Positions 34,699 to 43,027 of a DNA stretch of 64,000 nucleotides are shown here, piece after piece. This stretch comes from Gemmatimonas sp. (lineage in GTDB: Bacteria > Gemmatimonadota > Gemmatimonadetes > Gemmatimonadales > Gemmatimonadaceae). Every line of letters starts with the position of its first letter. Position 1 is the first letter of the stretch. The DNA is taken from assembly GCF_027531815.1 (NCBI RefSeq), contig NZ_JAPZSK010000002.1, positions 186,001 to 250,000 of the forward strand, read 5' to 3'. The notes beneath the pieces were generated by a model. That model ran no database searches, had not been told where the DNA came from, and saw only the letters and a list, made by a program, of their open reading frames with translations. Made by a program: the position numbers and the translations under genes.

Positions 34699-36465
34699 TC
34701 AATCGAAGTTGATGTGGGCCCCGCAGTGGCCAATCACGATCACGCGGGCCTCAGCGTCCCACATGAAGTGGATGCGCAGCGTCTCATATTCGCTGTCTTT
34801 GACCCCGATCTTGAGATGCGGCAGCATCTCCACCGGCTGGCCCTTGTAATTGAACGTTCGAAGCTTCCGACCACGCTTGTTGTTGGCCACCGTGTCGGAT
34901 TCATCGGGGGCGAATTCATTCTTCGTGAACACCTCCTTGGCCTGCGAATCAGGCTTGCCAGACGCCAGGTTCGCCCAGTAATCGCTCCCAAGGCGGCGGA
35001 GCAGATCGAAGGCCTTGCGGACCTTTCGAAATCCTTTGGCCGCATCGGCGGACTTCCACGCCGAATCGAGCACGACAAGACGATCGCCGTACAAACACGC
35101 CGCTGCCCGAAGCGCATCCACGATCGTTCCAGCGTCTCCCGCAATCGCGACGATGGAATCACGTGTCACCTCGTCCAACACCTGAGCCCCGTCACGGGGG
35201 CGATCGCGCAACTGGCTCATGCTCCCCTCAAGTCCGCGCGCCTTACTCTGGGCGGTACTGAGCTGCTCGCGCAGCTCGTCGCGCTCGAATTCCAATTGCT
35301 CGAGCTCTGAGTTCTTCTGAGCGATCTCCTGGTCTCGTTCCTCCAGGATGACCTCGAAATCCCTCACATCGGCTTGGAGTTCGTTGATGCTTGCCGTTAG
35401 GTCGGCCATCTCCGCCTGCGCGGCGGAGAATGCGGTACGATTTGCCAATGCCTGATGGCGGTCGCGCTCCTTGGCCACGCGCCGCCGAATCTGCTCCTCT
35501 CGAACCGCCTCGATGGTAATGTGACGACTGGCGTTCGTACGCGCGGTGCGGGCGGCTACACTCGCGAAGAGCCGACGCGTAGGGTCATCTCCCTCCACAC
35601 GCCAATCATCGAGATCGACAGGGCGGAACGTCTGCGCCGGCACCTGATCCGCATAGGGACCGCTGGAGGCGGGGTAAAGAATTCGTACACCGCCGCCCCA
35701 CGGGATCACATCGCGCCCGGCACGGTCCGCGAGCGTGTGCGTATCGACCGTGCCGGCGATTGCATATACGTCGGCAATGCCGCAGGCCAGCACACGAAGC
35801 TGTTGGACATCGACGAGCGGGACCCCGCCGGGCGGTGCGCTGATGACGACCAACGGCGCGGTGCGGCGTGGGTCGCGCAGGTGGGCAAGAAAGCTCTCGA
35901 CGTTGCTGAGGTCGAGCGAGCGGGTCTCGAGACCAGGCGTCCCGACGAGCGGGGCATTCGCCGCCAACAGTCGGCCGACAACGCGTGGGCGGGTCGCGGC
36001 GACCTGAGGCAGGGCACTGCTGGCAATGTCCTGGGTGGCCAGCACCACAGTCGCCTGAATCGCGGTCGCCCCCTCTTCTGCCCTGATGCCTATTTCTGTG
36101 ATCCACAGGCGCCCCGGGATCTTGGCATCAGGATGAGCATACCGAACTGCGTGCAGGTAAGGCGACTGTGAGTCGGTGTAGAGCACGTCGACCACAGCCC
36201 CGCTCGGGAGCGGGTACTTGCCGTTATGGGTGAGCGCCTCGGCCGGGATCGCTTCCCGGCGATCTGTCGCGATCCAGTTCGCAATCGAGCGCAGGATGCC
36301 AGTTGCCCCGCGGGAGGCGTCGAGGGCTAGACTGACGGCATAAGTGACGCGCAGGTGGCTGTGCGTGAGGGGCGGTTGCCGTGTACCCAACGGGCGTGGA
36401 AGGGCGGTCGATGCAGCCGAGGTGCTGGCGACAGCACGAAATGAACGCGGGGTAGGAGTCGTCAT
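34699..36465 (-). CDS. Unknown 588-aa coiled-coil protein, possible defence gene
   Basis: 588 residues, not recognised. Residues 1-310 form a globular part (LRVTYAVSLALDASRGATGI; IPGRLWITEIGIRAEEGATA; VVGRLLAANAPLVG; RDVIPWGGGVRILYPASSG). Residues about 320-420 are a coiled coil (EMADLTASINELQADVRDFE; QLEFERDELREQLSTAQSKA). The C-terminal 150 residues are a separate domain ending LRIHFMWDAEARVIVIGHCG, which resembles a RelE-like strand pattern, but this is a weak impression. The start has a GATAAT box 8 nt upstream (minus strand), so the message may be leaderless. It lies among defence genes in the island. Function cannot be assigned. Confidence 0.85.
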   Translation of the reverse strand: MTTPTPRSFRAVASTSAASTALPRPLGTRQPPLTHSHLRVTYAVSLALDASRGATGILRSIANWIATDRREAIPAEALTHNGKYPLPSGAVVDVLYTDSQSPYLHAVRYAHPDAKIPGRLWITEIGIRAEEGATAIQATVVLATQDIASSALPQVAATRPRVVGRLLAANAPLVGTPGLETRSLDLSNVESFLAHLRDPRRTAPLVVISAPPGGVPLVDVQQLRVLACGIADVYAIAGTVDTHTLADRAGRDVIPWGGGVRILYPASSGPYADQVPAQTFRPVDLDDWRVEGDDPTRRLFASVAARTARTNASRHITIEAVREEQIRRRVAKERDRHQALANRTAFSAAQAEMADLTASINELQADVRDFEVILEERDQEIAQKNSELEQLEFERDELREQLSTAQSKARGLEGSMSQLRDRPRDGAQVLDEVTRDSIVAIAGDAGTIVDALRAAACLYGDRLVVLDSAWKSADAAKGFRKVRKAFDLLRRLGSDYWANLASGKPDSQAKEVFTKNEFAPDESDTVANNKRGRKLRTFNYKGQPVEMLPHLKIGVKDSEYETLRIHFMWDAEARVIVIGHCGAHINFD

Positions 36466-36537
36466 TGATTATCGGACGGTTTCAAGGGTCAGAAGGCTGG
36501 CGCCGAGGCTGCGGAGGCGCTCCCGCTCATGATGCAC

Positions 36538-36568
36538 CCGCCCCCTGACAGTTCTGCCAGGGGGGCGG
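36538..36568. terminator. GC-rich hairpin in the gap after the coiled-coil gene start
   Basis: CCGCCCCCTG and CAGGGGGGCGG pair with one bulged G around an 11-nt loop. It lies between divergent units and has no T-run; it may insulate the two sides. Confidence 0.4.
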
Positions 36569-36609
36569 TCATGGACTACGGCAACTCACGCGGCATTGCA
36601 CCCCTGACC

Positions 36610-37014
36610 TCAGCGCGCCAGAGAAACGTGCACGTGGGCGTCAACCTGATCGAGTACGATTTGCAACAGCGAAAGCGCGACTGCCGACGGAGCCACGAAT
36701 AGGGGCTCGTCCACGGCCGAAAGCGACCCGTAATCGCCGTATAGGTCCGACGGCGGGCCGGATCCCTCCAGCCACCAGAGTGCGTCTCGGACCTCGGCCC
36801 GGAACTGCGGATCCGGCTCACGTGCTCCACCTCCCCGGGTATGTCCACCGGCCCGCCGACCGTTGGCTTGAGCTATACGAGCTGCTGCATCGACTCCCCC
36901 CTCAGGAACGGCCCTCACGGGGGCTATTCGCCAAGAACCGCGGTCAGACACTATGGGACTGGGCGTGTGGTCGGCGCGGTCTCTTCCCACCGCCTGGCCG
37001 ACAGCCATGGGCAA
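36610..37014 (-). CDS. Possible small hypothetical protein (doubtful)
   Basis: The last 70 residues look protein-like (FRAEVRDALWWLEGSGPPSD; PLFVAPSAVALSLLQIVLDQ), while the first 60 are Gly/Arg-rich and overlap the opposite-strand gene at 36780. A shorter form starting at an unseen non-ATG codon, or a truncated remnant, is as likely. No family recognised. Confidence 0.3.
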   Translation of the reverse strand: MPMAVGQAVGRDRADHTPSPIVSDRGSWRIAPVRAVPEGGVDAAARIAQANGRRAGGHTRGGGAREPDPQFRAEVRDALWWLEGSGPPSDLYGDYGSLSAVDEPLFVAPSAVALSLLQIVLDQVDAHVHVSLAR

Positions 37015-37283
37015 CCTTTATTGGCGGATTGCCGGTAGCGATCGTCGCGCGCCTGTTGCCCACCTGGGCGGGCATGGTCGGCTGCGCCCCCGTCGACGCT
37101 CGAACGCTGGAGGGGGCCCTCGGGCGGATCGGGATGGCGGCGGTGATCGAGGAACTCGATGCGGCTTGGCTAGACGCGCTGTCGAGCGGTGCCAAGTCCG
37201 TCCCCTTCACCCCGTTCACGTGGGTACCAGCGCAGGGGACGTGGTATGCCTTCATGAACGAGCTCGACCGATTGCAGCCGTAG
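36780..37283 (+). CDS. Hypothetical protein, 167 aa
   Basis: The body has natural composition and secondary-structure rhythm: PADRWLELYELLHRLPPQER, SRGLFAKNRGQTLWDWACG, ATFIGGLPVAIVARLLPTW, TPFTWVPAQGTWYAFMNELD. No signal peptide; one hydrophobic helix. I do not recognise it. The first 20 residues overlap the doubtful opposite frame, so the true start may be later. The ATPase gene follows about 200 nt downstream. Confidence 0.55.
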   Translation: MRLGPRPGTADPAHVLHLPGYVHRPADRWLELYELLHRLPPQERPSRGLFAKNRGQTLWDWACGRRGLFPPPGRQPWATFIGGLPVAIVARLLPTWAGMVGCAPVDARTLEGALGRIGMAAVIEELDAAWLDALSSGAKSVPFTPFTWVPAQGTWYAFMNELDRLQP

Positions 37284-37414
37284 CCCGAGAGGTGCTCCTC
37301 GGGCGGTGAGGGATCCGCGGCGAACGCCCGTGAGTGGTAGGGAGGTGGGTGCCCGGCGAGCCGGCGGGCTGGCAAGGCGGTAGGTTAGGGAGTCAGTCGC
37401 CCTGTGGCGTCTGG

Positions 37415-37457
37415 AGTATGATACGCGTGTAGCATATACTGTACGTGTTTCATATCT
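37415..37457 (+). promoter_or_regulatory. AT-rich promoter region with two similar repeats before the ATPase gene
   Basis: TACGCGTGTAGCATAT is followed 19 bp on by the related TACGTGTTTCATAT, and TATACT (37435-37440) would serve as a -10 box about 50 nt before the TTG start. The repeats may be regulator sites. Confidence 0.4.
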
Positions 37458-37490
37458 GCTTCGGCCAACCTTTCCCCGCCGACATCTCTC

Positions 37491-39002
37491 TTGCCCGCCC
37501 GCCCCACCAAGAGGCGCTCCACTGCCGGCGCCCCCGCAAGCGCCGCGCCGCCCGTCCGGCCAGAGCTGGTCGATCGTGAAACGGAGCTGGCCGAGCTGCG
37601 CCGTCTGGCCGATGAGCGCCGGCCGGTTCTTGCGCTGCTGTACGGGCGTCGGCGCGTGGGGAAGACCTTCTTGCTCGACCACGCCTGGCGGGGCCACCGG
37701 CATTTCTATTTTCTGGCCGCGGACACCACCGCCGAGCTGAACCGGCAGGAGCTGTTGCGGGAGCTGCGCGCGCAGGTGGGTGAGGGCGTCGATACCGATC
37801 CGGCCAACTACCCTAGCTGGCGGACGGTCTTTCGGCTGCTGGCCGACCTCGCCACGGACGAGCCGCTGGTGGTGGTGCTGGACGAGTTCCAGTACCTCAT
37901 GGCCAAGGAAGACGACATCGTGTCGCATCTCGTGGCCGTGTGGGACCGTGAGCTGCGGGGGCGCCCGCTCATGCTGGTGTTGTGCGGCTCCGAGGTGGCC
38001 ACGATGGAACGTCTCGAAGCCGGTGACGGCCCGCTCTACGGTCGGTGGACCTGGGCGGCTCGGCTGCGCCCCTTCAACTACTACGACGCCGCGGCCATGG
38101 TGCCGGACCGGTCGCCCCGCGAGGCCGCGCAGGTGTACGGCATCTTCGGGGGGACCCCGCGCTTCCTGGCGACCATCAAGCCGGGGGAATCGCTGGCCGA
38201 TCGGGTTGTCGAGTCGGTACTCTCGCCGCGGGGCGAGGTGCACTTGCAGCTCGATCGCATCATCGAGCAGGAGAAGGGCATCCGCGAGCCCGCCGAGTAT
38301 CGCGCCCTGTTGGCGGCGATTGCCGGCGGCAAGACGCAGCTCGAGGAGATCGTGCAGGCCACGGGGCTTGGCGATCGAGCCAATGCGGTGCGTCGTGTGG
38401 CCATTCTCGAAGGGCTTGAGCTCATCGCCCGCGAGCGCAATTTCGACGCGCATGAGAAGGCGGCGTGGCAGCATCGCATCGCAGACCCCGCCGTACGCTT
38501 CTGGTATCGCTTCGTGCAGCCGAATCGCAGCCGGCTGGAGACGGGGGGCGCCCGCCAGGTGTGGACAAAGCGCGTCGAACCACTGCTCAACGACTACATG
38601 GGGAAGGTCTTCGAAGGAATCTGTCGCGAGGCCTACACGCGCCACCACGAAACGTGGGGACTGCCCGGCGCTGTCGATTGGGCGCGATGGGAGGGAAAGG
38701 ATCGCAACCGCCGCCCCATCGAGATCGACATTGTGGCACGGTTGGACGACGGCCGCATCCTGACCGGGGAGGTGAAATGGTCATCCAAGCCGGTGGACGC
38801 CGCAGTGCATACGGATCTGATGCGCGACCTCGAAGACCTTGCCGCGTCAGGGCAGGGATGGGCGAAGGATGCGCTCGCTGCTACGAAATCCGCTGGGTAC
38901 ATCTACTTCTCGGCGGCAGGCTTTACCGAGGACTTCACTTCGCGTGCAAGCGAGGATGCCCGGATACGATTGATCACCCTCGATGCTATGTACGAACGCT
39001 GA
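37491..39002 (+). CDS. AAA ATPase with C-terminal DUF234 nuclease-like domain
   Basis: 503 residues from a TTG. The P-loop is LLYGRRRVGKTFLLDHAW (about residues 48-65), Walker B is LVVVLDEFQYLM, and the sensor segment is MLVLCGSEVATMERL. Residues 220-340 are a winged-helix part (YRALLAAIAGGKTQLEEIVQ), then the DUF234 block DPAVRFWYRFVQPNRSRLE and an endonuclease-like core with EIDIVARLDDGRILTGEVKW (Asp...Glu-x-Lys). This family is common in archaea and island DNA, with unknown role. A decayed copy sits at 17212 beside another tRNA relic, so the gene seems to travel with this type of island. It stands 64 nt before the restriction operon and could be part of it. Confidence 0.88.
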   Translation: MPARPTKRRSTAGAPASAAPPVRPELVDRETELAELRRLADERRPVLALLYGRRRVGKTFLLDHAWRGHRHFYFLAADTTAELNRQELLRELRAQVGEGVDTDPANYPSWRTVFRLLADLATDEPLVVVLDEFQYLMAKEDDIVSHLVAVWDRELRGRPLMLVLCGSEVATMERLEAGDGPLYGRWTWAARLRPFNYYDAAAMVPDRSPREAAQVYGIFGGTPRFLATIKPGESLADRVVESVLSPRGEVHLQLDRIIEQEKGIREPAEYRALLAAIAGGKTQLEEIVQATGLGDRANAVRRVAILEGLELIARERNFDAHEKAAWQHRIADPAVRFWYRFVQPNRSRLETGGARQVWTKRVEPLLNDYMGKVFEGICREAYTRHHETWGLPGAVDWARWEGKDRNRRPIEIDIVARLDDGRILTGEVKWSSKPVDAAVHTDLMRDLEDLAASGQGWAKDALAATKSAGYIYFSAAGFTEDFTSRASEDARIRLITLDAMYER

Positions 39003-39066
39003 CAAAGCGAAGTGATCACGCCACAACGTTTACGACCGCCATGCCCAATAGGGGAGTAATCCGACA

Positions 39067-42000
39067 TTGAGACTTGTTCCGAACACGGGCAATGATCGCG
39101 TGATCGACCTCGTTCGACCGTTGATCAGCGGTGGCCATCAGCTCGACGTGGTCTCTGGGGCCTTGTCGATCTTTGCGTGCGGTGAGCTACTTGGAAGCGA
39201 CGCCCTACCACCGACTTGCCGGTTGGTCCTCCCTCGCGATCTGGATGGGCACGCGCTGGTAGGGGCAAGCGAAGATCGTGCTGCGAGGAATCGCCTCGGG
39301 GGCCGCTGGCTCGCCGCCAAGCTGCGCTCCGTGATCGAGCGGCATGCCGAGGTACGCCTCGCCAAGAACGGTGTCCCGCAGGGGACGGTGGTCCTCAGGG
39401 ATGCATCGGGCTCGCCGGTGCAATCGCTGATGGGGGCAGTCGCGCTGTCCTCGGACGGCCTTGGGCTTGCGCCCGGAAACCCGCTCGGCCTGATCCAGGC
39501 GACAGAGAACGCGGCGGAGGCCGGTGCACTCGCCCAATGGTTCGATACCCAGTGGGCCGCGCTACCAGATACGCCAGAGTCAAAAGCGTCGCTCTTGGCG
39601 TTGCTCGAGGAGATTGCTCGGCATCGCGACCCGCACCTTGTCTATACGACGGTGCTGCACCACCTGCTTTCGGCGCGCGGCGACGAGCTCGACGAAGAGC
39701 AGGTCATCAAGTCCGCGACCGGTATTCGGAACACGCAGGTGTGGAAGAAGCTATTCAAGTTCCAGCGCGACGGTGTCGTGGGGGCCATCGACAAGCTCAA
39801 TCGCTTTGGGGGCTGCATCATCGCCGACAGTGTTGGGCTCGGAAAGACGTTTGAGGCACTCGCCATCATCAAGTACCACGAACTGCGCAACGATCGGGTC
39901 CTTGTGTTGTGCCCCAAGCGACTGCGGGACAACTGGACGCTGTACAAGGCGAACGACCGTCGTAATGTGCTCGCGGGCGACCGCTTCAACTACGATGTGC
40001 TCAACCACACGGACCTGTCGCGTGACGGGGGGCTCTCCGGCGACATCGATCTGTCGCACGTGAACTGGGGCAACTACGACCTGGTCGTCATCGACGAGTC
40101 CCACAACTTCCGGAACAAGAAGACCCCACAAGCGGGCGGAGAGACACGCTACGATCGTCTGATGCGCAAGATCATCCGCGAGGGGGTGAAGACGCGCGTA
40201 TTGATGCTGTCCGCGACCCCGGTCAATAACCGCATGGCGGACCTTCGGAATCAGATCGTGTTCGCGACCGAGGGCAACGATGCTGCGTTCCTAGAGCATG
40301 GTATTGGCAGTATTGATAGCACCACGCGGCTGGCGCAAAAGCAGTTCAACCGCTGGTTGGACTTGGATGAGTCTGAGCGGACGCCCACGCGGTTAATTGA
40401 GATGTTGGGCTTCGACTATTTCACGCTCCTCGATCTCCTGACGATCGCCCGTTCGCGCCGGCATATCGAGAAGTACTACGGGCTTTCCGAAACCGGCCGG
40501 TTCCCCGACCGCATGAAGCCCATCAACATCAAGGCCGATGTGGACCGGGACCGAACATTCCCGGCTATCCACGATATCAATCTGGAGATTCGCCGCCTCA
40601 AGCTCGCGGCGTACGCCCCGCTGCGGTACGTCCTCCCGCACAAGCAGGAAGCCTACGACCGGAAGTACAGTACGCAGGTGAAGGGTGGCACCGGCTTCTT
40701 CCGACAGGTAGACCGCGAGGAGAGTCTGATTCACCTGCTCCGCGTCAATCTGCTGAAGCGCATGGAAAGCTCAGTCTTCGCGTTCGCGTTGACCGTTGAG
40801 CGCCAGCTCCAGGACGTCCAGGCGACGCTTCGTCGCATCGAAGGAGAGTCGATCGAGCTGGAAGAGATCGATATCGACGACGTTGATGTCGATGACCCGG
40901 CCTTCGAGAGCCTGATGGTGGGCCGCAAGGTCAAAGTGCTACTGCAGGACATGGACCTCGTGCGTTGGAAGCAGGACCTGATCGAGGACCGCAATCGGCT
41001 CGCTACTCTTGTTGCCGCCGCGCGTGACGTGACGGCCGAGCGCGACGCCAAGCTTGCGGCGCTGCGCGAGGTGATCGCACACAAGCATCGTAGGCCGCTC
41101 AACGAAGGGAACCGAAAGGTCCTTGTCTTCACGGCCTTCGCCGATACCGCCCGCTATCTCTACGAGCAGCTGGCGCCGTGGGCGAAGGCGCAGCTGGGTG
41201 TGGACACCGCGTTGGTCACGGGGACCGGCAGCAATCAAGCCACCTTGCCGGGGCTGCGCCGGGACTTGGCGTCCATTCTGACCGCGTTCGCGCCCCGCGC
41301 GAAGGAAAGACCAGAGGACCTTGCAGCCGAGGGTGAAATTGAACTCCTCATTGCTACCGACTGCATCTCTGAAGGGCAAAACCTCCAGGACTGCGATTGG
41401 CTCATCAACTACGACATCCACTGGAACCCGGTTCGCATCATTCAGCGATTCGGGCGCATCGATCGCATTGGCTCTCCCAACGCTCGTATCCAGCTGGTGA
41501 ACTTCTGGCCCAACATGGAGCTGGAGGAATACATCAACCTGGAGCAGCGGGTCAGCGGGCGCATGGTACTCCTCGATATCTCGGCGACTGGCGAGGAGAA
41601 CCTGATCGAGCAGCAGTCCGGTAACCAGATGAACGATCTGGAGTATCGCAAGAAGCAGCTGCTGAAGCTGCAGGACGCCGTGATCGACCTCGAGGACCTT
41701 TCTACGGGGGTTTCCATTGCTGATCTGACCCTGACGGACTTCCGCATCGATCTGGCCGAGTTCCGGAAGGCGAATCCGGACGTACTGGCGTCGGTCCCCA
41801 TCGGGGTGTCTGCGGTGACGACGACCAGCGACGTCGAGGTCCCACCAGGGATAATTTATTGCTTGCGAGCCGAAGGCGAGGCGGCGGCACGGCTCCCAGA
41901 AGGGGGATATCCGTTGGCCCCGCACTACTTGGTGCACGTGGGGGAAGATGGCGCTGTGCTTCTGCCCTATACGCAGGCAAAACAGATCCTCGACCGACTC

Positions 42001-42264
42001 AAGCGCGTCTCACATGGCCGAGATCTACCTGATGCGGGGGCGTGCGCACGCCTCGATCGGGAGACGAAAGGCGGCGCTGACATGCGCCACGCCCAGCGGC
42101 TGCTTTCCGCGGCCGTCGCCTCCGTTGTGGGAAAGAGCGAAGAGCGTGCGGTTGCGAGCCTGTTCAGCCCAGGGGGGACGCACGCGCTGGCTGGGGAGTT
42201 CGCGGGCGCCGATGATTTCGAGGTGTTGGCTTATCTGGTGATCCTTCCCGAGGGCGCGACGTGA
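39067..42264 (+). CDS. SNF2-type helicase with N-terminal PLD-like region, first gene of a type III-like restriction operon
   Basis: 1065 residues from a TTG with a G-rich ribosome site upstream. The N-terminal 200 residues begin LVPNTGNDRVIDLVRPLISG, the phospholipase-D-like module seen in this helicase group. The helicase core has FQRDGVVGAIDKL (Q-motif region), SVGLGKTFEALAIIKY (motif I, about 255-270), LVVIDESHNFRNKK (motif II), LMLSATPVNNR (III), and in the second half ATDCISEGQNLQDCDWLINY and IIQRFGRIDRIGS (VI). Such helicases occur with DUF4391, a beta-class methylase and a Res protein as one conserved defence operon. The stop overlaps the DUF4391 start (GTGA). Confidence 0.92.
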   Translation: MRLVPNTGNDRVIDLVRPLISGGHQLDVVSGALSIFACGELLGSDALPPTCRLVLPRDLDGHALVGASEDRAARNRLGGRWLAAKLRSVIERHAEVRLAKNGVPQGTVVLRDASGSPVQSLMGAVALSSDGLGLAPGNPLGLIQATENAAEAGALAQWFDTQWAALPDTPESKASLLALLEEIARHRDPHLVYTTVLHHLLSARGDELDEEQVIKSATGIRNTQVWKKLFKFQRDGVVGAIDKLNRFGGCIIADSVGLGKTFEALAIIKYHELRNDRVLVLCPKRLRDNWTLYKANDRRNVLAGDRFNYDVLNHTDLSRDGGLSGDIDLSHVNWGNYDLVVIDESHNFRNKKTPQAGGETRYDRLMRKIIREGVKTRVLMLSATPVNNRMADLRNQIVFATEGNDAAFLEHGIGSIDSTTRLAQKQFNRWLDLDESERTPTRLIEMLGFDYFTLLDLLTIARSRRHIEKYYGLSETGRFPDRMKPINIKADVDRDRTFPAIHDINLEIRRLKLAAYAPLRYVLPHKQEAYDRKYSTQVKGGTGFFRQVDREESLIHLLRVNLLKRMESSVFAFALTVERQLQDVQATLRRIEGESIELEEIDIDDVDVDDPAFESLMVGRKVKVLLQDMDLVRWKQDLIEDRNRLATLVAAARDVTAERDAKLAALREVIAHKHRRPLNEGNRKVLVFTAFADTARYLYEQLAPWAKAQLGVDTALVTGTGSNQATLPGLRRDLASILTAFAPRAKERPEDLAAEGEIELLIATDCISEGQNLQDCDWLINYDIHWNPVRIIQRFGRIDRIGSPNARIQLVNFWPNMELEEYINLEQRVSGRMVLLDISATGEENLIEQQSGNQMNDLEYRKKQLLKLQDAVIDLEDLSTGVSIADLTLTDFRIDLAEFRKANPDVLASVPIGVSAVTTTSDVEVPPGIIYCLRAEGEAAARLPEGGYPLAPHYLVHVGEDGAVLLPYTQAKQILDRLKRVSHGRDLPDAGACARLDRETKGGADMRHAQRLLSAAVASVVGKSEERAVASLFSPGGTHALAGEFAGADDFEVLAYLVILPEGAT

Positions 42265-43016
42265 CAGGCGATGAGGTGGTCGCCGCGCTGGAACTGCCAG
42301 CCGCGGCACGAGTGGATCGTCGCATCCCGAAGACGCTGCTTGGGGAGCATGGCGCCCCCACGGCCGCAGATAAGCGTCGGATCAATGAGGGGATCGAGCA
42401 GATTCAGTGGGTGGCCGCGCTCAAGCCGACCACCATCGGCGTGGGGGCCTACCACGATGCGGCGCGTGAGTACCTTGAGATAGCGGTCATCCGGGTCACG
42501 TTCCGGGGCGAAGGAAAGGCAGACCGGTTGCTCGAGCTGCTCCATCGTGCCATCCCGTACCCAGTACTCGCGGTAGCAGACGCCGACGGGCGGACCCAGG
42601 TATCGGTGGCGCATAAGCGCTGGTCGCAGAGCGAAGCGGGTAAGACGGTGCTCGACGGCGACCCCATCACGGTAGACGCACCGCGGGAGAGCGCCGCGCA
42701 TCGGAGTGACTTCGCTGCTGCGCTGGCCGTAAGCCGGCAGCCGCGGACCTCCCTCCTCGCGCTCTATCACGGCTGGTTGGATGCGTTGCTGGCGCTGGAC
42801 GCCGCCCGACTGTCAGGGCGCTACTCCATATTGCCCACACAAGAGGGCCGGCAGGCGCGTTGGACTGCCCTTCACGAGATCCTCCGACTCGATGCTGAGA
42901 TCGCGAGGCTGCGGGCGGCGGCGGCCAAAGAGAAGCAGATGGCGCGGCAGGTGGCGCTGAATCTAGAACTCAAGCGCGCTGAGGCCGAACGGGCCGAGGC
43001 GCTCGGAAGACTTTGA
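42261..43016 (+). CDS. DUF4391 protein of the restriction operon
   Basis: 251 residues, starting at a GTG that overlaps the helicase stop. The family is recognised from RVDRRIPKTLLGEHGAPTA, the middle segment KADRLLELLHRAIPYPVLAV and YHGWLDALLALDAARLSGRY, and the C-terminal helix EIARLRAAAAKEKQMARQVA. DUF4391 proteins are found almost only between a SNF2 helicase and a type III-like methylase; their biochemical role is unknown. The end is a charged coiled coil that could bind a partner. The methylase start follows 11 nt after the stop. Confidence 0.88.
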   Translation: MTGDEVVAALELPAAARVDRRIPKTLLGEHGAPTAADKRRINEGIEQIQWVAALKPTTIGVGAYHDAAREYLEIAVIRVTFRGEGKADRLLELLHRAIPYPVLAVADADGRTQVSVAHKRWSQSEAGKTVLDGDPITVDAPRESAAHRSDFAAALAVSRQPRTSLLALYHGWLDALLALDAARLSGRYSILPTQEGRQARWTALHEILRLDAEIARLRAAAAKEKQMARQVALNLELKRAEAERAEALGRL

Positions 43017-43027
43017 CGAGGGTTACG

